A stretch of 64,000 bases of DNA from Lotus japonicus (lineage: Eukaryota > Streptophyta > Magnoliopsida > Fabales > Fabaceae). The translations under genes were made by a program, and so were the position numbers. Where the stretch lies: assembly GCF_012489685.1 (NCBI RefSeq), contig NC_080046.1:36853176-36917175 (forward strand), read 5' to 3'. Shown one piece after another: positions 34,617 through 45,913 of this stretch (the first letter of the stretch is position 1; each line of letters opens with the position of its first letter). Under the pieces are notes generated by a model. The model did no database searches and was not told where the DNA came from. It saw nothing but the letters and a program-made list of their open reading frames with translations.

Positions 34617-35128
34617 CCCTGGCCACCAAAATTCACCTTCAAGTCCTGATACATCTTTTTCATTCCAGGGTGAATGCTCAACTTGCTTTTGTGACCTTCG
34701 TCCATAATCAACCTCCTTAAGTCAGGGTTGTTAGGTACGCACACTCTATCCTTGCATCGCAGGATATTGTCACTCCCTACCTTGAATTCCGGGTCCTTAC
34801 CCTGAATTACTAAATTCTTATTTTCCGAGTAAAAATTCATCTTGTAACTGTTGGTCTCGGATTTCTTCCATCAATCCATTGGTGATCTTGATCGTCCCAA
34901 ACTTCAGTTCTCCCTCAGATGCTCTCACATCTAAGCTCAAATCTCAAAATTGTTCCAGCAGTTGCAGCTCCTTAACCATCATTGATGAGATATGCATCTT
35001 CCTGCTCAATGCATCAGTAACGACATTAGCCTTTCCAGGATGGTATTGTAAGGTAAAATCGTAATCCTTGAGAAATTCCATCCAGCGTCGTTGTCTCATG
35101 TTCAACTCCTTCTGGTCAAACAAGTACT
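34617..35128 (-). pseudogene. H2C2 and RNase H remnants of Tek-D
   Basis: 34617-34840 carries the integrase H2C2 region (NPDLRRLIMDEGHKSKLSIHPG) in another frame. After it come a stop shared with Tek-B (TGA within QF*DLSL, about 34947) and the C-terminal end of RNase H up to about 35128. There the sequence stops matching Tek-B and switches to Tek-A-like spacer. Confidence 0.78.
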
Positions 35129-36667
35129 TTAAGCTCTATGTCGTCCTGCTCGACCACTCGTGTCGGTTCTATGTTGGAAATAACATTGGTTGACGCTACG
35201 TGCAATTGCACAACCTTAACCACTTGATCCTTTACTTTTGTTCGTCCAAAAATTCTGCTTAAACTCAGTACACCTCTGGCATTCCAGAGTGAATGTTCAA
35301 CCTGTCCTCGTGATCTCCACTCATGATTCAAAACTTAACTCGGTCGCTCTATAACTCATAGACGAACTATTCCCTTGGAATCTACTAGTCCATTAACGTC
35401 GATTCCAACTTCGTAACTATCCCCATTCGCACCATGAAATCAATCTTCTACTTAGTCATCACTCAAAGTAAAACTCGACGTGAGTCTTAATACCTTGTGC
35501 ATCGCTAGACCCAGTCCCCTTTTAACCTCCATTCATCAGCACTTATAAGCTAATCATCATCTTAATATCTTACAATCCATTATTGTCATCTCCCCTTTTT
35601 TGAGACTTCCCTTACTCGAACCATAAAACCAACCTTCACTTATTCACAACCCACTTTACAATTACCTAAAATCCTTAACACTTCCCCCAAATCCGAACTT
35701 ATTCCCTAGAAGATCAAACCATAGCTGTACCTCAGGAAACTTAACTAGTCATTTTATCATCCGATCCCTCAACATTCGGAGGTTTAACTACAATCATTAA
35801 TGCCAACACCACTAAATCTCTGATTCGAACATGATTTTCACCTCCCAAGGTCAATCTTAACCCTTAAATCCTCACTTAACTTAGTGAAATTCACTTGCTA
35901 ACCCCAGCATGCAATATCGGAATCCATAACAAAGTTCCATTCACTCTTAGACTCTAAGAAATTTGTCCACCTATAACAACCTCAAGTATTTATCTTAATA
36001 CTAACTCTTTATTTCCGTAACTAGATCGCCCTCCCATCAATCCGATACTTAGTCTCTCGATCAAAACCCAACAAACCTTGAGTCCTACGCACTTAAGACA
36101 AGAATTCATAGACTTAAAACCTAAACTTTCACCACGTTTGGACCTCAAATGTCCTTTAATTCTTCAATACTTCTTAAATGAATATCCATTTCTTAAACTA
36201 TAACTCCTCCCCAAAGGAGATCAACTACTTAACAAGAACTTTACTTCCCAACTCAACTAATCCTCGATCCAATCAAATTAATCTTACCAATCCATCTATC
36301 AAAGTCCATTGCCAGTTCTGATTCCGAATATCACCCCCTCAATATTAAGTTGATCAGGCCTAATACATCGAAGGTGAAGATTTAGAAAAACCCACTGGAA
36401 CAGTCGATGAGTTCCTAACATCCAGCAGTCACAAAGATCTTGATATTAAATCCTCAATGATGCCGCTACGGAACTACACGCTCTCGACATCATACATATA
36501 CTATCCATACAGAATCTCCCTGAGATTCATCCTTCAGCTTCTAGCTTCTTGTTAAACGCATCGGTGCAAAACTACTCTCTAGGCTTAACGTGTTATTCTA
36601 AACCTCGTGTAACTTCTATAGTTTAAACACGAGCAACGGTCAAATAAAGTATTATTAGGCGTAATAA
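35129..36667 (-). other. Non-coding C-poor spacer of Tek-D
   Basis: Matches the Tek-A spacer, starting with chromodomain/integrase scraps (35129-35400), then a long stretch with almost no G on the plus strand (1 G in 35641-35700), then the shared CACCCCCTCAATATTA segment (36332). No open frame. RT is entirely missing. Confidence 0.78.
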
Positions 36668-37504
36668 CTATAAAGTCAAAGCTCGACAGTAAGGGCAAGT
36701 TAGGTGTGTTGCACGTTCTACGAGAGTAATGAAGCGTATTATACTAGAATGAGAAAGAATAGTTAGAAGGTTACCATCGTTTGTGCGCTCTCCTCTGACT
36801 AGTCGACCAGCTCCCTCGCCGCACGAGATATAGACTCCTCCCCGTGCAGCAGGATGTCTTCCTCTTACCGTAGGCACAGATGGCTCAACCCTGGTTACAT
36901 TGCAATCCTTGGCTTGATGCCCCGGGCGATTGCAGTTGAAACATAGAGGTCTCCCGTCTGGACACTTGTTAGAGTGGTGCCCCACCTTCTTGCACCTGTA
37001 ACACGTTACTTGCTTCCTCGCCCCTTTAGATTTGGCAGGAAGTTTACCCTTCATCTTGTTGTCAGACGGTCCCGCTTGGAACGTCCTACAGTTCACGGCC
37101 AAATGTCCACGTTGTTTGCACTTGAAGCATTGTGGTCTAGTCACTGAGCACTGAAAGGCGTAGTGTCCAAGCTTTCCACAACGGAAACATGACACAGCCT
37201 CCTGGCCAATAGTTGTGGTCGTCGACTTGCGTGATCCTGGAATAGGGTCTCTTCCCTCAGGATGCTGGTATGGCTTCCACCGTCGGTGCTCCTGAGAACC
37301 TGATCTCACTGGTCCTCCAGTTCCAGCTCGGTCCAATCCACTATGCTGGTACTTGGACGCCTGGATTAGCGGTTGAGGTTGCTCACGTGCCGCCTCCTCA
37401 GCGCGTCTGTAAGCGTCCTCAGCAGCCTGATTCATCATTGCCTCAATCATGGTAGCTATTGCCTTCGCCATACGGTCAGGGCTTACCATCCTATGTTTAG
37501 TCAA
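36668..37504 (-). CDS. gag: Tek-D capsid-less Gag with four zinc knuckles
   Basis: A 278-residue open frame. An N-terminal helical, alanine/glutamate-rich part (residues 12-50, AEEAAREQ as in Tek-B) is joined straight to the DRAGTGGPVRSGSQ linker, so the capsid core of Tek-B is deleted. Four CCHC knuckles follow: CFRCGKLGHYAFQC (106-119), CFKCKQRGHLAVNC (126-139), CYRCKKVGHHSNKC (168-181) and CFNCNRPGHQAKDC (188-201). The protease DSG motif at the equivalent place is lost. An open nucleocapsid-like protein in the youngest element suggests it is made; a role in RNA binding is inferred from the knuckles. Confidence 0.85.
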   Translation of the reverse strand: MTKHRMVSPDRMAKAIATMIEAMMNQAAEDAYRRAEEAAREQPQPLIQASKYQHSGLDRAGTGGPVRSGSQEHRRWKPYQHPEGRDPIPGSRKSTTTTIGQEAVSCFRCGKLGHYAFQCSVTRPQCFKCKQRGHLAVNCRTFQAGPSDNKMKGKLPAKSKGARKQVTCYRCKKVGHHSNKCPDGRPLCFNCNRPGHQAKDCNVTRVEPSVPTVRGRHPAARGGVYISCGEGAGRLVRGERTNDGNLLTILSHSSIIRFITLVERATHLTCPYCRALTL

Positions 37505-37696
37505 ACAAACAATTAGTACTCATCATAAGATAGCATCTAACATACTATACAATATGATTAAGCAATAACTTCAATCAATTCTAAGCGACAAATCGCTTGC
37601 AGACAATCAATTTTTACTCTTTACAGAGTCACACAACCTAGCACAGAAGACCTATTCCCCAAAGACTCCCGAAAGACTCGACAAGCTCTGATACCA
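37505..37696 (-). promoter_or_regulatory. Tek-D leader with hairpins and primer binding site
   Basis: The PBS TGGTATCAGAGC (minus) is at 37685-37696. The leader between gag and PBS is almost the same as in Tek-B over 150 bases, with hairpin AAGCGA/TCGCTT (37583-37588 and 37593-37598) and ACTCT/AGAGT (37616-37620 and 37625-37629). Candidate packaging signal. Confidence 0.75.
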
Positions 37697-38141
37697 CAAT
37701 GTAACACCCCGATTTCGGTGGCGTCACTTTAGTAACCAAAGAAATAACTTAAGCGGAAAAACGTGAATTATTTTTTTTCGATGATGTAAGTAAAGACAGA
37801 AAGAGATGAAACTCTAAAACGAAGATAACAGAACTAATATACAATATGATTACAGCCCCCACTGTAAGTTGTAAACCACGTCACGAGTAAACCTCCAGTG
37901 ACGGAAAGTAAAAGAGAGTAACGCCCGTAGGCAAAAGTACAAACCAAGGTAAAAATACTGTGTCCGTAACACTAAACCTCAAAATCTGAGAACAAGTTGG
38001 CCCAGCGGCCTAAAACAAGACCTCTTAGCCCAACCAACTCTCTGTGATCCCCGTAGAGGAACCACACAAAAAGCTATAGGCGGGAAACTACCCTGTCCCC
38101 AAAGAAACAATGACGGTCAGAGCTAAGACTCTACTCCTACA

Positions 38142-38270
38142 CTAATCCCATCTCGAGTAAGTCGCTCGGTGGCCAGCGGGGTCGACCACCCCTGAACCGT
38201 AGTCCTCCTGATCAAGCTTCTTCAACCTAGTTTCCCCTGAAGGGTGAACCATCGTGAACCGGTCCGCCAT
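38142..38270 (-). CDS. Truncated LTR ORF of Tek-D right LTR, 42 aa
   Basis: Identical counterpart of the left-LTR ORF, offset by 7872 bases: MADRFTMVHPSGETR to the deletion junction after HRATYSR. As part of the 5' LTR this copy would be the one downstream of the active promoter. Confidence 0.5.
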   Translation of the reverse strand: MADRFTMVHPSGETRLKKLDQEDYGSGVVDPAGHRATYSRWD

Positions 38271-38946
38271 ACTCAACTGACAATGGCGTAGTCCGCCCAA
38301 ACACACACAGAAGACGCGAGGGTCAACTCCAAAGAATTATATAAATATTAAAGCCAGATATATATATGGGATAATAATTATTAGCCTCTCAGGCTTAGAG
38401 TTTAGGGATAACATCCTAGGGTTGCATATATCACAATGAATATAAAGATAATAATAAGAATTAGCATGCCTCAAGTAGGATAAACAGGTACCAATCACAC
38501 TCAGCAACTAAGTCAGCATGTATGTTGCATGAAATGCAATGCTGGGTAACAAAATGCATTCCGGAAGAAGGATGGACACCATCGAGTCAGCCCTAACACC
38601 GGCCAAAGTGGGACCATTCCGCTCGGGCGTCTCTTACACCACACAAAAGTAGTCAGATCAGCAGTGAACCCGTAGGTCTGCCATTCCGTCTGCTACTGAG
38701 GACCACCGTAGTGTCCTAAATATGGAAATCCGGGTCTTATGACCATTTTGGAATCCACCGAGGTCCGGTAATCCGCCGTGTATTAACCTCAAAATGAGTG
38801 CATGAATGCAAGTGATTAGCCAAACAACGTCTCCGACCTCACTCGACACGTCGTCACGTGTTCTAGCTAACTTATTGTCTCTAAAAAACCTACCCTAAGG
38901 CAAACGTCGATTCTGCGACAAAATGAATTAATCAAAAGAAGAAGAA

Positions 38947-39122
38947 GATACTTTGGAACTCATGGTTCCCGGCTAAACTTTAGATAGCCAATCAATAAAC
39001 TGCTCATCGAGCGAAAAGGTACCGAAGTACTTGGAAACTTATAGTCTCCGGCTAAACTTTAGATAGCCAAACATTAAACTGCTCATCGAGCGAAAAGAGT
39101 ATAAGCATACTCGGAAACTTGT
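38947..39122 (-). repeat. Two-copy tandem repeat in Tek-D right LTR
   Basis: Same two-unit repeat as in the left LTR (CGGCTAAACTTTAGATAGCC ... CATCGAGCGAAAAG). Confidence 0.82.
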
Positions 39123-39718
39123 AAGTTTCCTCAAGACTTGGACTCGACGACACTTCTCATATTTCCCAAACTAATATTCAGGCTCTAAGCTCTTATCTAA
39201 GGGTATCATTATTGTTCAAAGGATTTAGAAGTTGATTAATGTCTTATGAGTTTTCCGTGATAAAATAGTTTTCATTTTAATCTTATAATACTTCCTAAGA
39301 GTTTTTAGAGATCCCATAATCTCAAATAATTCCCTGAGAAGGTCTCGATCCATTAAAACATAACAAGGTCCGAACTCCGTTCGTCCTTTAAAACTCTCTC
39401 AAAATCTCATAAAAATTCGGCATGACTTGCCCGTAATCCTCACTTTCCAGAAACATAGGCACGAGTGGAATAGCATCAATGAAACAGCTCAACCAATAGG
39501 CATAAACAGCATATTCCAACACATCCTAAGTTAACCATGTAGCACATAGCATGTGAATCATTTAGCACACAATATCATGGCATCAAGTACTCAACAAGTT
39601 CGGCCGAAGCCTCAGAAATCATTTCAGACATTTAGCAATTAGGTGCATAACACATAAATCAAGTCGAATTTCATCGACACCTAAAGCATTATCTAGTAAT
39701 TCAGAGAGTAGCCCTCAC

Positions 39719-39796
39719 CTGTAACTCCTCCAGCGTTTTCCTCACAACCTCCTTCACGTTCCTCGCCTTGATCTCCAGGAAACTCCTCAAAAGAAC
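39719..39796 (-). other. 78-nt exon-like block, Tek-D right LTR
   Basis: Same block as in the left LTR with AG and GT borders (GGCTTAAG before, GTGAGG after, minus strand). Confidence 0.68.
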
Positions 39797-40446
39797 CTTA
39801 AGCCAAATCACAGAAATCAACACATTGAGTCAGAAACTCAGCAAGCAATAAGTCCTAGGGTTACACGGTACATTACAAACTCTGTGGTACGACAATCTAA
39901 CGCGTTAAGACAAGTTTTCGAAAAAGTCGGATTTCCTTCCCCCTTGGTATAGCTCTCGGCCACTTTCCTTAATTGGGAGGGTCGATTTTTCTTCGATCAA
40001 ACTTGGTTCCTAGGTTAACATAAGCCGTAACTAAGACGGTTCTAAGCTCGGAAAAATTTTCGGATCGAAAACTGATATAGGGGTAGTTTGGTCATTATTT
40101 TTAGCTCAGAATTTCAAAATTGGATTTTTGAAAAACAAATTGGATGGGGACGTCCACAACGACGTTTATGACGACAAATCCTACTAGCACTAAGCCAAGT
40201 CGATAGATTAGAGCGTAAAGGTTGCGACTTTGGCGAAAAATGGGTATTTAGGGTAGAAATTGATCCCGGCGGCATTTCGTCGACATTTGACAAAATCTAA
40301 TCCGCAGAACACGCTCAGGAGCATGCAGGGAAGAAGTTTAGACGCTGAAATCAACTGATTTGAACAGTTTTTCAAAAACCTCAAAATTTTGAACTCAGAA
40401 AGTCGCAGGAGAAATGGACAGAAACGACGATTCGAAGGAGAGTATA

Positions 40447-40605
40447 GATTACCTACCTCGAGGTCTTCGATTAGTGACGAACGGTGAAGCAAACGGGCAA
40501 GAATCGACGAAGATCCGGATCTCTCTCTCTCTCTAGAAACTCGCGGCTTTGGGGGGTGGGGAAAATGGGTTTTGTGAAAAAAATCTAATTTTTCAACTAT
40601 TTATA
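40447..40605 (-). promoter_or_regulatory. TATA box, leader and donor-like site of Tek-D right LTR
   Basis: TATAAATA at 40598-40605 and donor-like GTAGGTAATC at 40447-40456, minus strand. This is the promoter copy expected to drive Tek-D genomic RNA. Confidence 0.65.
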
Positions 40606-41278
40606 GGTTTTGGAAAAAACGGAAAAATGATTTTTTTGCGATTCCGATTTTTCCTGCGCGTTCCTCTGCGCATTCTAAGATAGGTTCTGGCGACAGAATT
40701 CCAGAACTCAAAATAGAATTCTTGGAATTAAACCAAAAGATCCAAAATCGGCATAAGTCGGTGTAAGTCGGTTTATCCCGAAAAACTACTTTTTGCAGTG
40801 ATCGTCGGATGAGAAAACTTCCTTCTGAAGAAAGATTAGGAATGATGAGAGATGTAGGAGAACGCGGGTGGAATCTTCGTTTGAGTTTCCGGATAGAAAA
40901 AGTCTTCATCGTCTGTCGATCTTAGGTTTTCCGAACTATCAGGGATTCCGTTTCGGCAAACTTCCGAGAATTGGAATTTGACGTTCGTACATTCCAGGAT
41001 TTCGCATCGAAATGGTTGTTTAAGGACGGAAAAGAGAAGTTCTAACATTTCTCTGAGGATTTTTGGAATTAGTTTCCATCGTGTCCTAAAGCGTAAATTA
41101 ACTATTCACTAATACCTTTGACCTAGGATTAAGCGTATGTTAGTCGTGCTATAACTCTTTCGGTTTTTCGATAAATTCTTGGACTTTTCCTGAACCTTTT
41201 TCCTTCCCAAATTTATCTTAATCAAATAACTCTTTTATTTTATTCACTTATCCAAAGCGTTAAAACTTGGGCCTTACA

Positions 41279-44077
41279 ATGATCTTTTCTGGTTGCTTGG
41301 TTCAGCTTCCTGTAATCAATGCACACTCTCCAGCTATTCTGCACTCTTGTGGGAATTAGCTCATTGTTCTCATTTTTCACCACTGTAATTCCACTCTTCT
41401 TGGGCACAACTTGCACTGGACTCACCCATTTGCTATCGGAAATTGGATAAATTATTCCAGCTTGCAGAAGCTTTGTGATCTCTTTCTTTACCACGTCCAA
41501 AATTACTGGGTTGAGTCTTCTTTGGGGCTGCCTCACTGGTTTAACATCATCCTCCATCAGAATCCTATGCATGCATGTAGTTGGGCTGATACCAGGAAGA
41601 TCTGCTAAAGTCCAACCAATTGCCTTCTTATGTTTCTTCAATACTTCCAGCAACCTTGCTTCATTATCTTGGGGCAGATTGTTTGCTATTATAACTGGGA
41701 GTTTTTCACGGTCTGCCAAGTACACATATTTTAAATTTTCAGGAAGAGGCTTCAGCTCCAATCCAGGGGGTTGCTCCACAGAAGGAAGCAATTTCGTGGT
41801 AGGTGCCACTTCTAGAGAGTGAATTTCTTCAGTACCTGTATAATCTGCAAGCTTATTGTCCCCAGGTTCATCAAACATGTCAAAAGCATCAGCAAGGTTA
41901 AGAGAATCAGAAGTAAGATATTCATGAGAAAACTCATTAACCAAATCAGACATCAAACCAATGTGGAAAACAAAATGTTGTTCCATTGGGTACTTCATTG
42001 CTTCAAATATATTAAACCTTACTGAGCAGTCACCAAATTCCATAGATAATGTGCCAGCATACACATCTATCTTTGTTCTTGCAGTTTTGAGGAAAGGTCT
42101 TCCTAAAATTAAAGGACCCGCATTGTTTGGAGACTCTTCTGCCATATCAAGAATGTAGAAATCAGCAGGAAATATCAAGGTGTTCACTTTCACGAGCACA
42201 TCTTCTATCAAACCCTTGGGATATGCACTACTTCTGTTTGCCAGTTGAATCACAACTCCTGTAGGCTTAAGAGGACCAAGACCAAGTGATTTAAATATAG
42301 ACAGAGGCATAACATTTATGGAAGCTCCTAAGTCTATCATGGCATCATCAAATTCAAATTTTCCTATTGTGCATGGGATAGAGAATGTACCTGGATCCTT
42401 ACATTTAGGAGGCAAGGCTTGATGTTGGTGGATGAGGGCAGAAACATTCTGACAATTTTTGTCAGTTTCTTTCAATCTGCGCTTGTGAGTGCACAAGTCC
42501 TTCAGAAACTTTGCATATTTTGGAATCTGCTTTATCACCTCCAAAAGTGGAATGTTGATCTCTACTTTTCTGAATATTTCCATTATCTCATTCTTTTCCT
42601 TTTCCAGCATGTTCATCTTTTTCTGCTTCGCAACTCTTTGAGGAAAAGGGGGAGGGACAACAAATCTAGCTTCAGGATTAGGATCAGGAAGTGCATCACT
42701 TGTAGAATCAACTCTAGGTACAGTAACATCAGGGGTTGTTGAATCATCTTCATCGGAATCATCTTCAACGACAACATTATTACCTGCAGGAAAGTTAGTT
42801 GTTTTTCCAGAACGTAAAGTGATAGCACTTACATTGCTTGTATTTGCACTATTAGGGTTGATTTCTGGTTGTGCAGGAAGCTTTCCAGAACCTTGTGCTT
42901 GTAACTGATTGACTGTAGATGCAAGTTGGCCAAGCATTTTCTCCATGTTCTGAATGGAAGTAGCATTTTGTCGGACAAGGTCCTCAAGTGAAAACTTAGC
43001 TGGAGGTTGCACTGCTTGCTGAAACTGTTGTTGTTGAGGCCTGTTTTGCTGCTGCTGATATGGGGGTTGGAATGATTGCTGCTGTTGATTACCATATCTG
43101 AGATTTGGATGATCCTTCCAGCCAGGATTGTAAGTGTTAGAGAAAGGATCATATTTTTGTTGTCTGTATTGTTGTACTCTAGTGAAAACTCCATTGACCA
43201 CGGCTTGTTGTTCGTCCTCTCGAAGGGTAGGACATGCATCAGTGGGATGCTCAGGTGAAGTGCAGATACCGCAGACGACAGCAGTGCGCTGAGGCGTGGG
43301 AACAGGTGCACATTGGTTCTGATTCAAGGCAATCTGTCTAATCATAGATTGCAAATCATCCAATTTGTTTGTAATGAGGCTATCTGTTGTACCAGCAATG
43401 CGAATCTCGTTCACAGCCTTGGTTTGCGAAATTACACGAGTGCCAAATTGTTGAGAGTTGGCTGCCACTGTCTCAATCAAATTCCTCGCAGCAGCGGGTG
43501 TTTTGTTAAATAATGCTCCTCCAGAGGCTGAATCAATCATGTTCCGATCCATAGGTAGCAGTCCTTCATAGAAGTATTGGATCAGAAGTTGATCGCTAAT
43601 TTGATGATGGGGGCAACTGCCACAAAGCTTCTTGAACCGCTCCCAATACTCATAGAGTGTCTCTCCTGTAATCTGTCGGATGCCACATATGTCCTTCCTT
43701 ATAGATGCAGTTCGAGATGCAGGGAAGAATTTTTCCAAGAAAGCCCTCTTCAGATCATTCCAGCATGTGACAGATGTTGGTGATAGAGAGTATAGCCAAT
43801 CCTTAGCAGCACTCTGCAAAGAGAAAGAAAAAGCTCGGAGTTTGATCGCCTCCTCTGTAACTCCTTGGGGTTTCATGTTCGTGCATACGATATGAAACTC
43901 CAGCAAGTGCTTGTGCGGATCCTCACCTGCTAAACCATGAAACTTGGGCAAAAGATTTATTAGTCCAGGTTTAAGTTCAAAAGCAATAGTTTCTACAGTA
44001 GGAAATTCGAGGCACAAAGCTTGGTAATTAACATCAGGAGATGAAAGCTCCTCCAGTGTCCTTTCTTGATCTGCCAT
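41279..44077 (-). CDS. gag-pol: Ath-C gag-protease-RT N-terminus
   Basis: Start chosen at ATG 44077 (MADQERTLEELSSPD); the frame is open further upstream but that part is leader. Seen in order: capsid region (LPKFHGLAGEDPHKHLLEF, KDWLYSLSP, FLEKFFPASRTASIRKDI), a CCHC-like knuckle CGICTSPEHPTDAC, a glutamine-rich stretch, the Athila-type protease motif MIDLGASINVMPLSIF, and RT start with WVSPVQVVPKKSG and WRVCIDYRKLNQ. It then enters Tek-D and ends by chance 11 codons later. About 930 residues, no stop or shift. With 27393-29827 it formed one gag-pol gene before the insertion. Confidence 0.93.
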
Positions 44078-44537
44078 AGTGGTCTCGTTCCTTGCTTCAA
44101 ACGTGTCATACAAGAAAAAGGAAACACAAAAGGATAATGAAACCAAATAAAAAGATAACTATTTTTTTTATATTTTTTTAATTTAAAAGGATGCTAAAAC
44201 GAACAGATGATATGATAAGATTAAATATATAGAGATAATATATGTATTGGAAGTAAAACAAGATGCAAAAATAAACAAGATACTAAACAATATATATTTT
44301 TTTTTAATATAACGAAGTAAACTAAAGAAAGATAACAGTTATTTTTTTTTTTATTTTTTTTTAGGAAAGATAATGAACTATAATAATAAATATGCTTCGG
44401 AAAGTTGGAAACAAAATATGGAGATAGTGATATGATACGGAGAAGATATGGAATTAGAATAAGATATGGAATTAGAAAAAAAAAACGAGAAGAAAGAAAG
44501 AAAATTCTCTAAAACTGTGTATAATCACTGTAGTCTC
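44078..44537 (-). other. 5' leader of Ath-C
   Basis: About 460 A/T-rich bases with several T-runs (for example 44162-44180 and 44341-44362) and no meaningful frame. Lies between PBS and gag start. Confidence 0.75.
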
Positions 44538-44552
44538 CGGAAACGGCGCCAA
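44538..44552 (-). promoter_or_regulatory. Primer binding site of Ath-C (tRNA-Asp)
   Basis: Minus strand TGGCGCCGTTTCCGG, complementary to the 3' end of plant tRNA-Asp except for one base (T for G at the eleventh position). Two bases inside the LTR border at 44555. tRNA-Asp priming is usual in Athila elements. Confidence 0.88.
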
Positions 44553-44554
44553 TT

Positions 44555-45913
44555 TGACGAACGCACTGTCGCGGGTGCGTGTCAAAGTAATCCTGCAATA
44601 AAATAAATTAATGCAGTACAAGGTAAAATCACCAGGATCGTTCTCACCAGGACTCAAATGAGTATCAACAGAATTTAGAGGTAAAAGCGATTAAAAGGGG
44701 GTTTGGTTGTTTGTTCGCAAAATAGTAATAGGAAAGCAAGAAGAAGAAAGCGTCAATCCTAAGGAAATAACCATTCAAACTGCAGCTGACAATCATTGAT
44801 CATAATATATTTTAGATATTAATTCATTACTTAATGATTTCTTGGGTTGAATTTCAACTCACAATCGTGAGTTAATAATCCAGATTCTCTACTAGACAAT
44901 CGTCTAGAATTCGATTGATTCAAGTTAAAAAGTGGCGATCGCCCCTTTAAAGTACAAGAACAACCTTCGGTCATAGAATCCCCAAAACTAACACCAATCG
45001 GTATTAGAGGTTAGATTTCTTAAACAAAGTGTAATTACAATCGCCTCTCACACAAGGTTTCTCTCTATTAAATAAGCGTTTGAAACAGAACATCAACGCA
45101 CAAGGTTTAACCAATCGGCCAATACTTGTAGAAAATATTCAGATCATTGAGAGAAGATAACTAAACCAAATTCAAAAGCAAGAAATAATACTTACTAAGA
45201 AAAGGATCTCAAGTCTGCATACATGAAGGTTACACCTTAAGATCAACTATGAGGTTTAGCAAAACATAGGGAAATAAAGAAGATATGTCGAGAGGAGAAG
45301 AGAATCCCGGCACAAGTGTTCAGATCTCCTACTTATACAAGTGAAAACCAAGTTTCCTAGGTCAAAAGTGATTCCTAGGTCTTCACAACTTCTGGCCCAA
45401 TAGGGAGTGATTCTTCCGGAACTTCTGGCGTCTGTTTGGCCCCTAAGTTGGCCAAATTCTGGATAAACACCAACATGAGAGTTGTAGCCTGTTAAGTCAG
45501 CTTTGTGGGCTCTCAAAGTTTTCTCCATTCGGAGTTCTGTAGCCCAAGTTATGCTAACTTTAGTCCAGACTGCTCCAGACTTACAGTTTTAGCGACAGCA
45601 GCTTTCAACGGCAATTCTGACCATGTTTGAGTCGGATCCGGGTCTTTGGCTGAACATGAAAGTTGTAGAGCTTCGAGTCAGCTTTCCAACGCCATATCAT
45701 AAACTCCATTTGGATCTCGGTAGTTCTAGATATTCCTGTTCTATGAAAACGAGTTCAAAATAGCTAAAATGAAAACATTAGACCCTTTTGCAATATAAAA
45801 TTCAAAATAAGGGAGATCATGGAGAACTAGGCTAAAATATCATAATAATGCATAAGATTACTCTATGAAGCTCAGAATATCATAAATACAATGCATCAAA
45901 TATGGCTTGATCA
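44555..45913 (-). repeat. Right (5') LTR of Ath-C, 1359 bp
   Basis: Starts TGACGAACGCACTG and ends GGCTTGATCA, followed by the CTCAG duplication. About ten substitutions against the left LTR. Confidence 0.95.

Larger units (their letters stand above)
29828..41278 (-). mobile_element. Tek-D: young non-autonomous Tekay-type element in Ath-C RT
   Basis: LTRs of 3579 bp each (29828-33406 and 37700-41278) are offset by exactly 7872 bases, with no difference seen in the stretches compared. The 5-bp duplication ATGAT is perfect (29823-29827 and 41279-41283). Despite this youth the interior (4293 bp) lacks capsid core, a protease motif and RT. It keeps a four-knuckle nucleocapsid ORF and a nearly intact integrase-chromodomain. 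It must have moved with enzymes supplied in trans. Confidence 0.93.
37700..41278 (-). repeat. Right (5') LTR of Tek-D, 3579 bp
   Basis: Same length as the left LTR and identical wherever compared; it is the copy next to the PBS. It ends GGGCCTTACA followed by the ATGAT duplication. Confidence 0.95.
24574..45913 (-). mobile_element. Ath-C: Athila-type Ty3 element inserted in Tek-B gag
   Basis: Both LTRs are 1359 bp, flanked by the perfect 5-bp duplication CTCAG (24569-24573 and 45914-45918). The PBS matches tRNA-Asp and the polypurine tract is GTGTGGGGG-type, both usual for Athila. Apart from the Tek-D insertion its gag-pol is open end to end. No envelope-like ORF is present. LTRs differ at about ten positions (0.7%). 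Confidence 0.95.
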
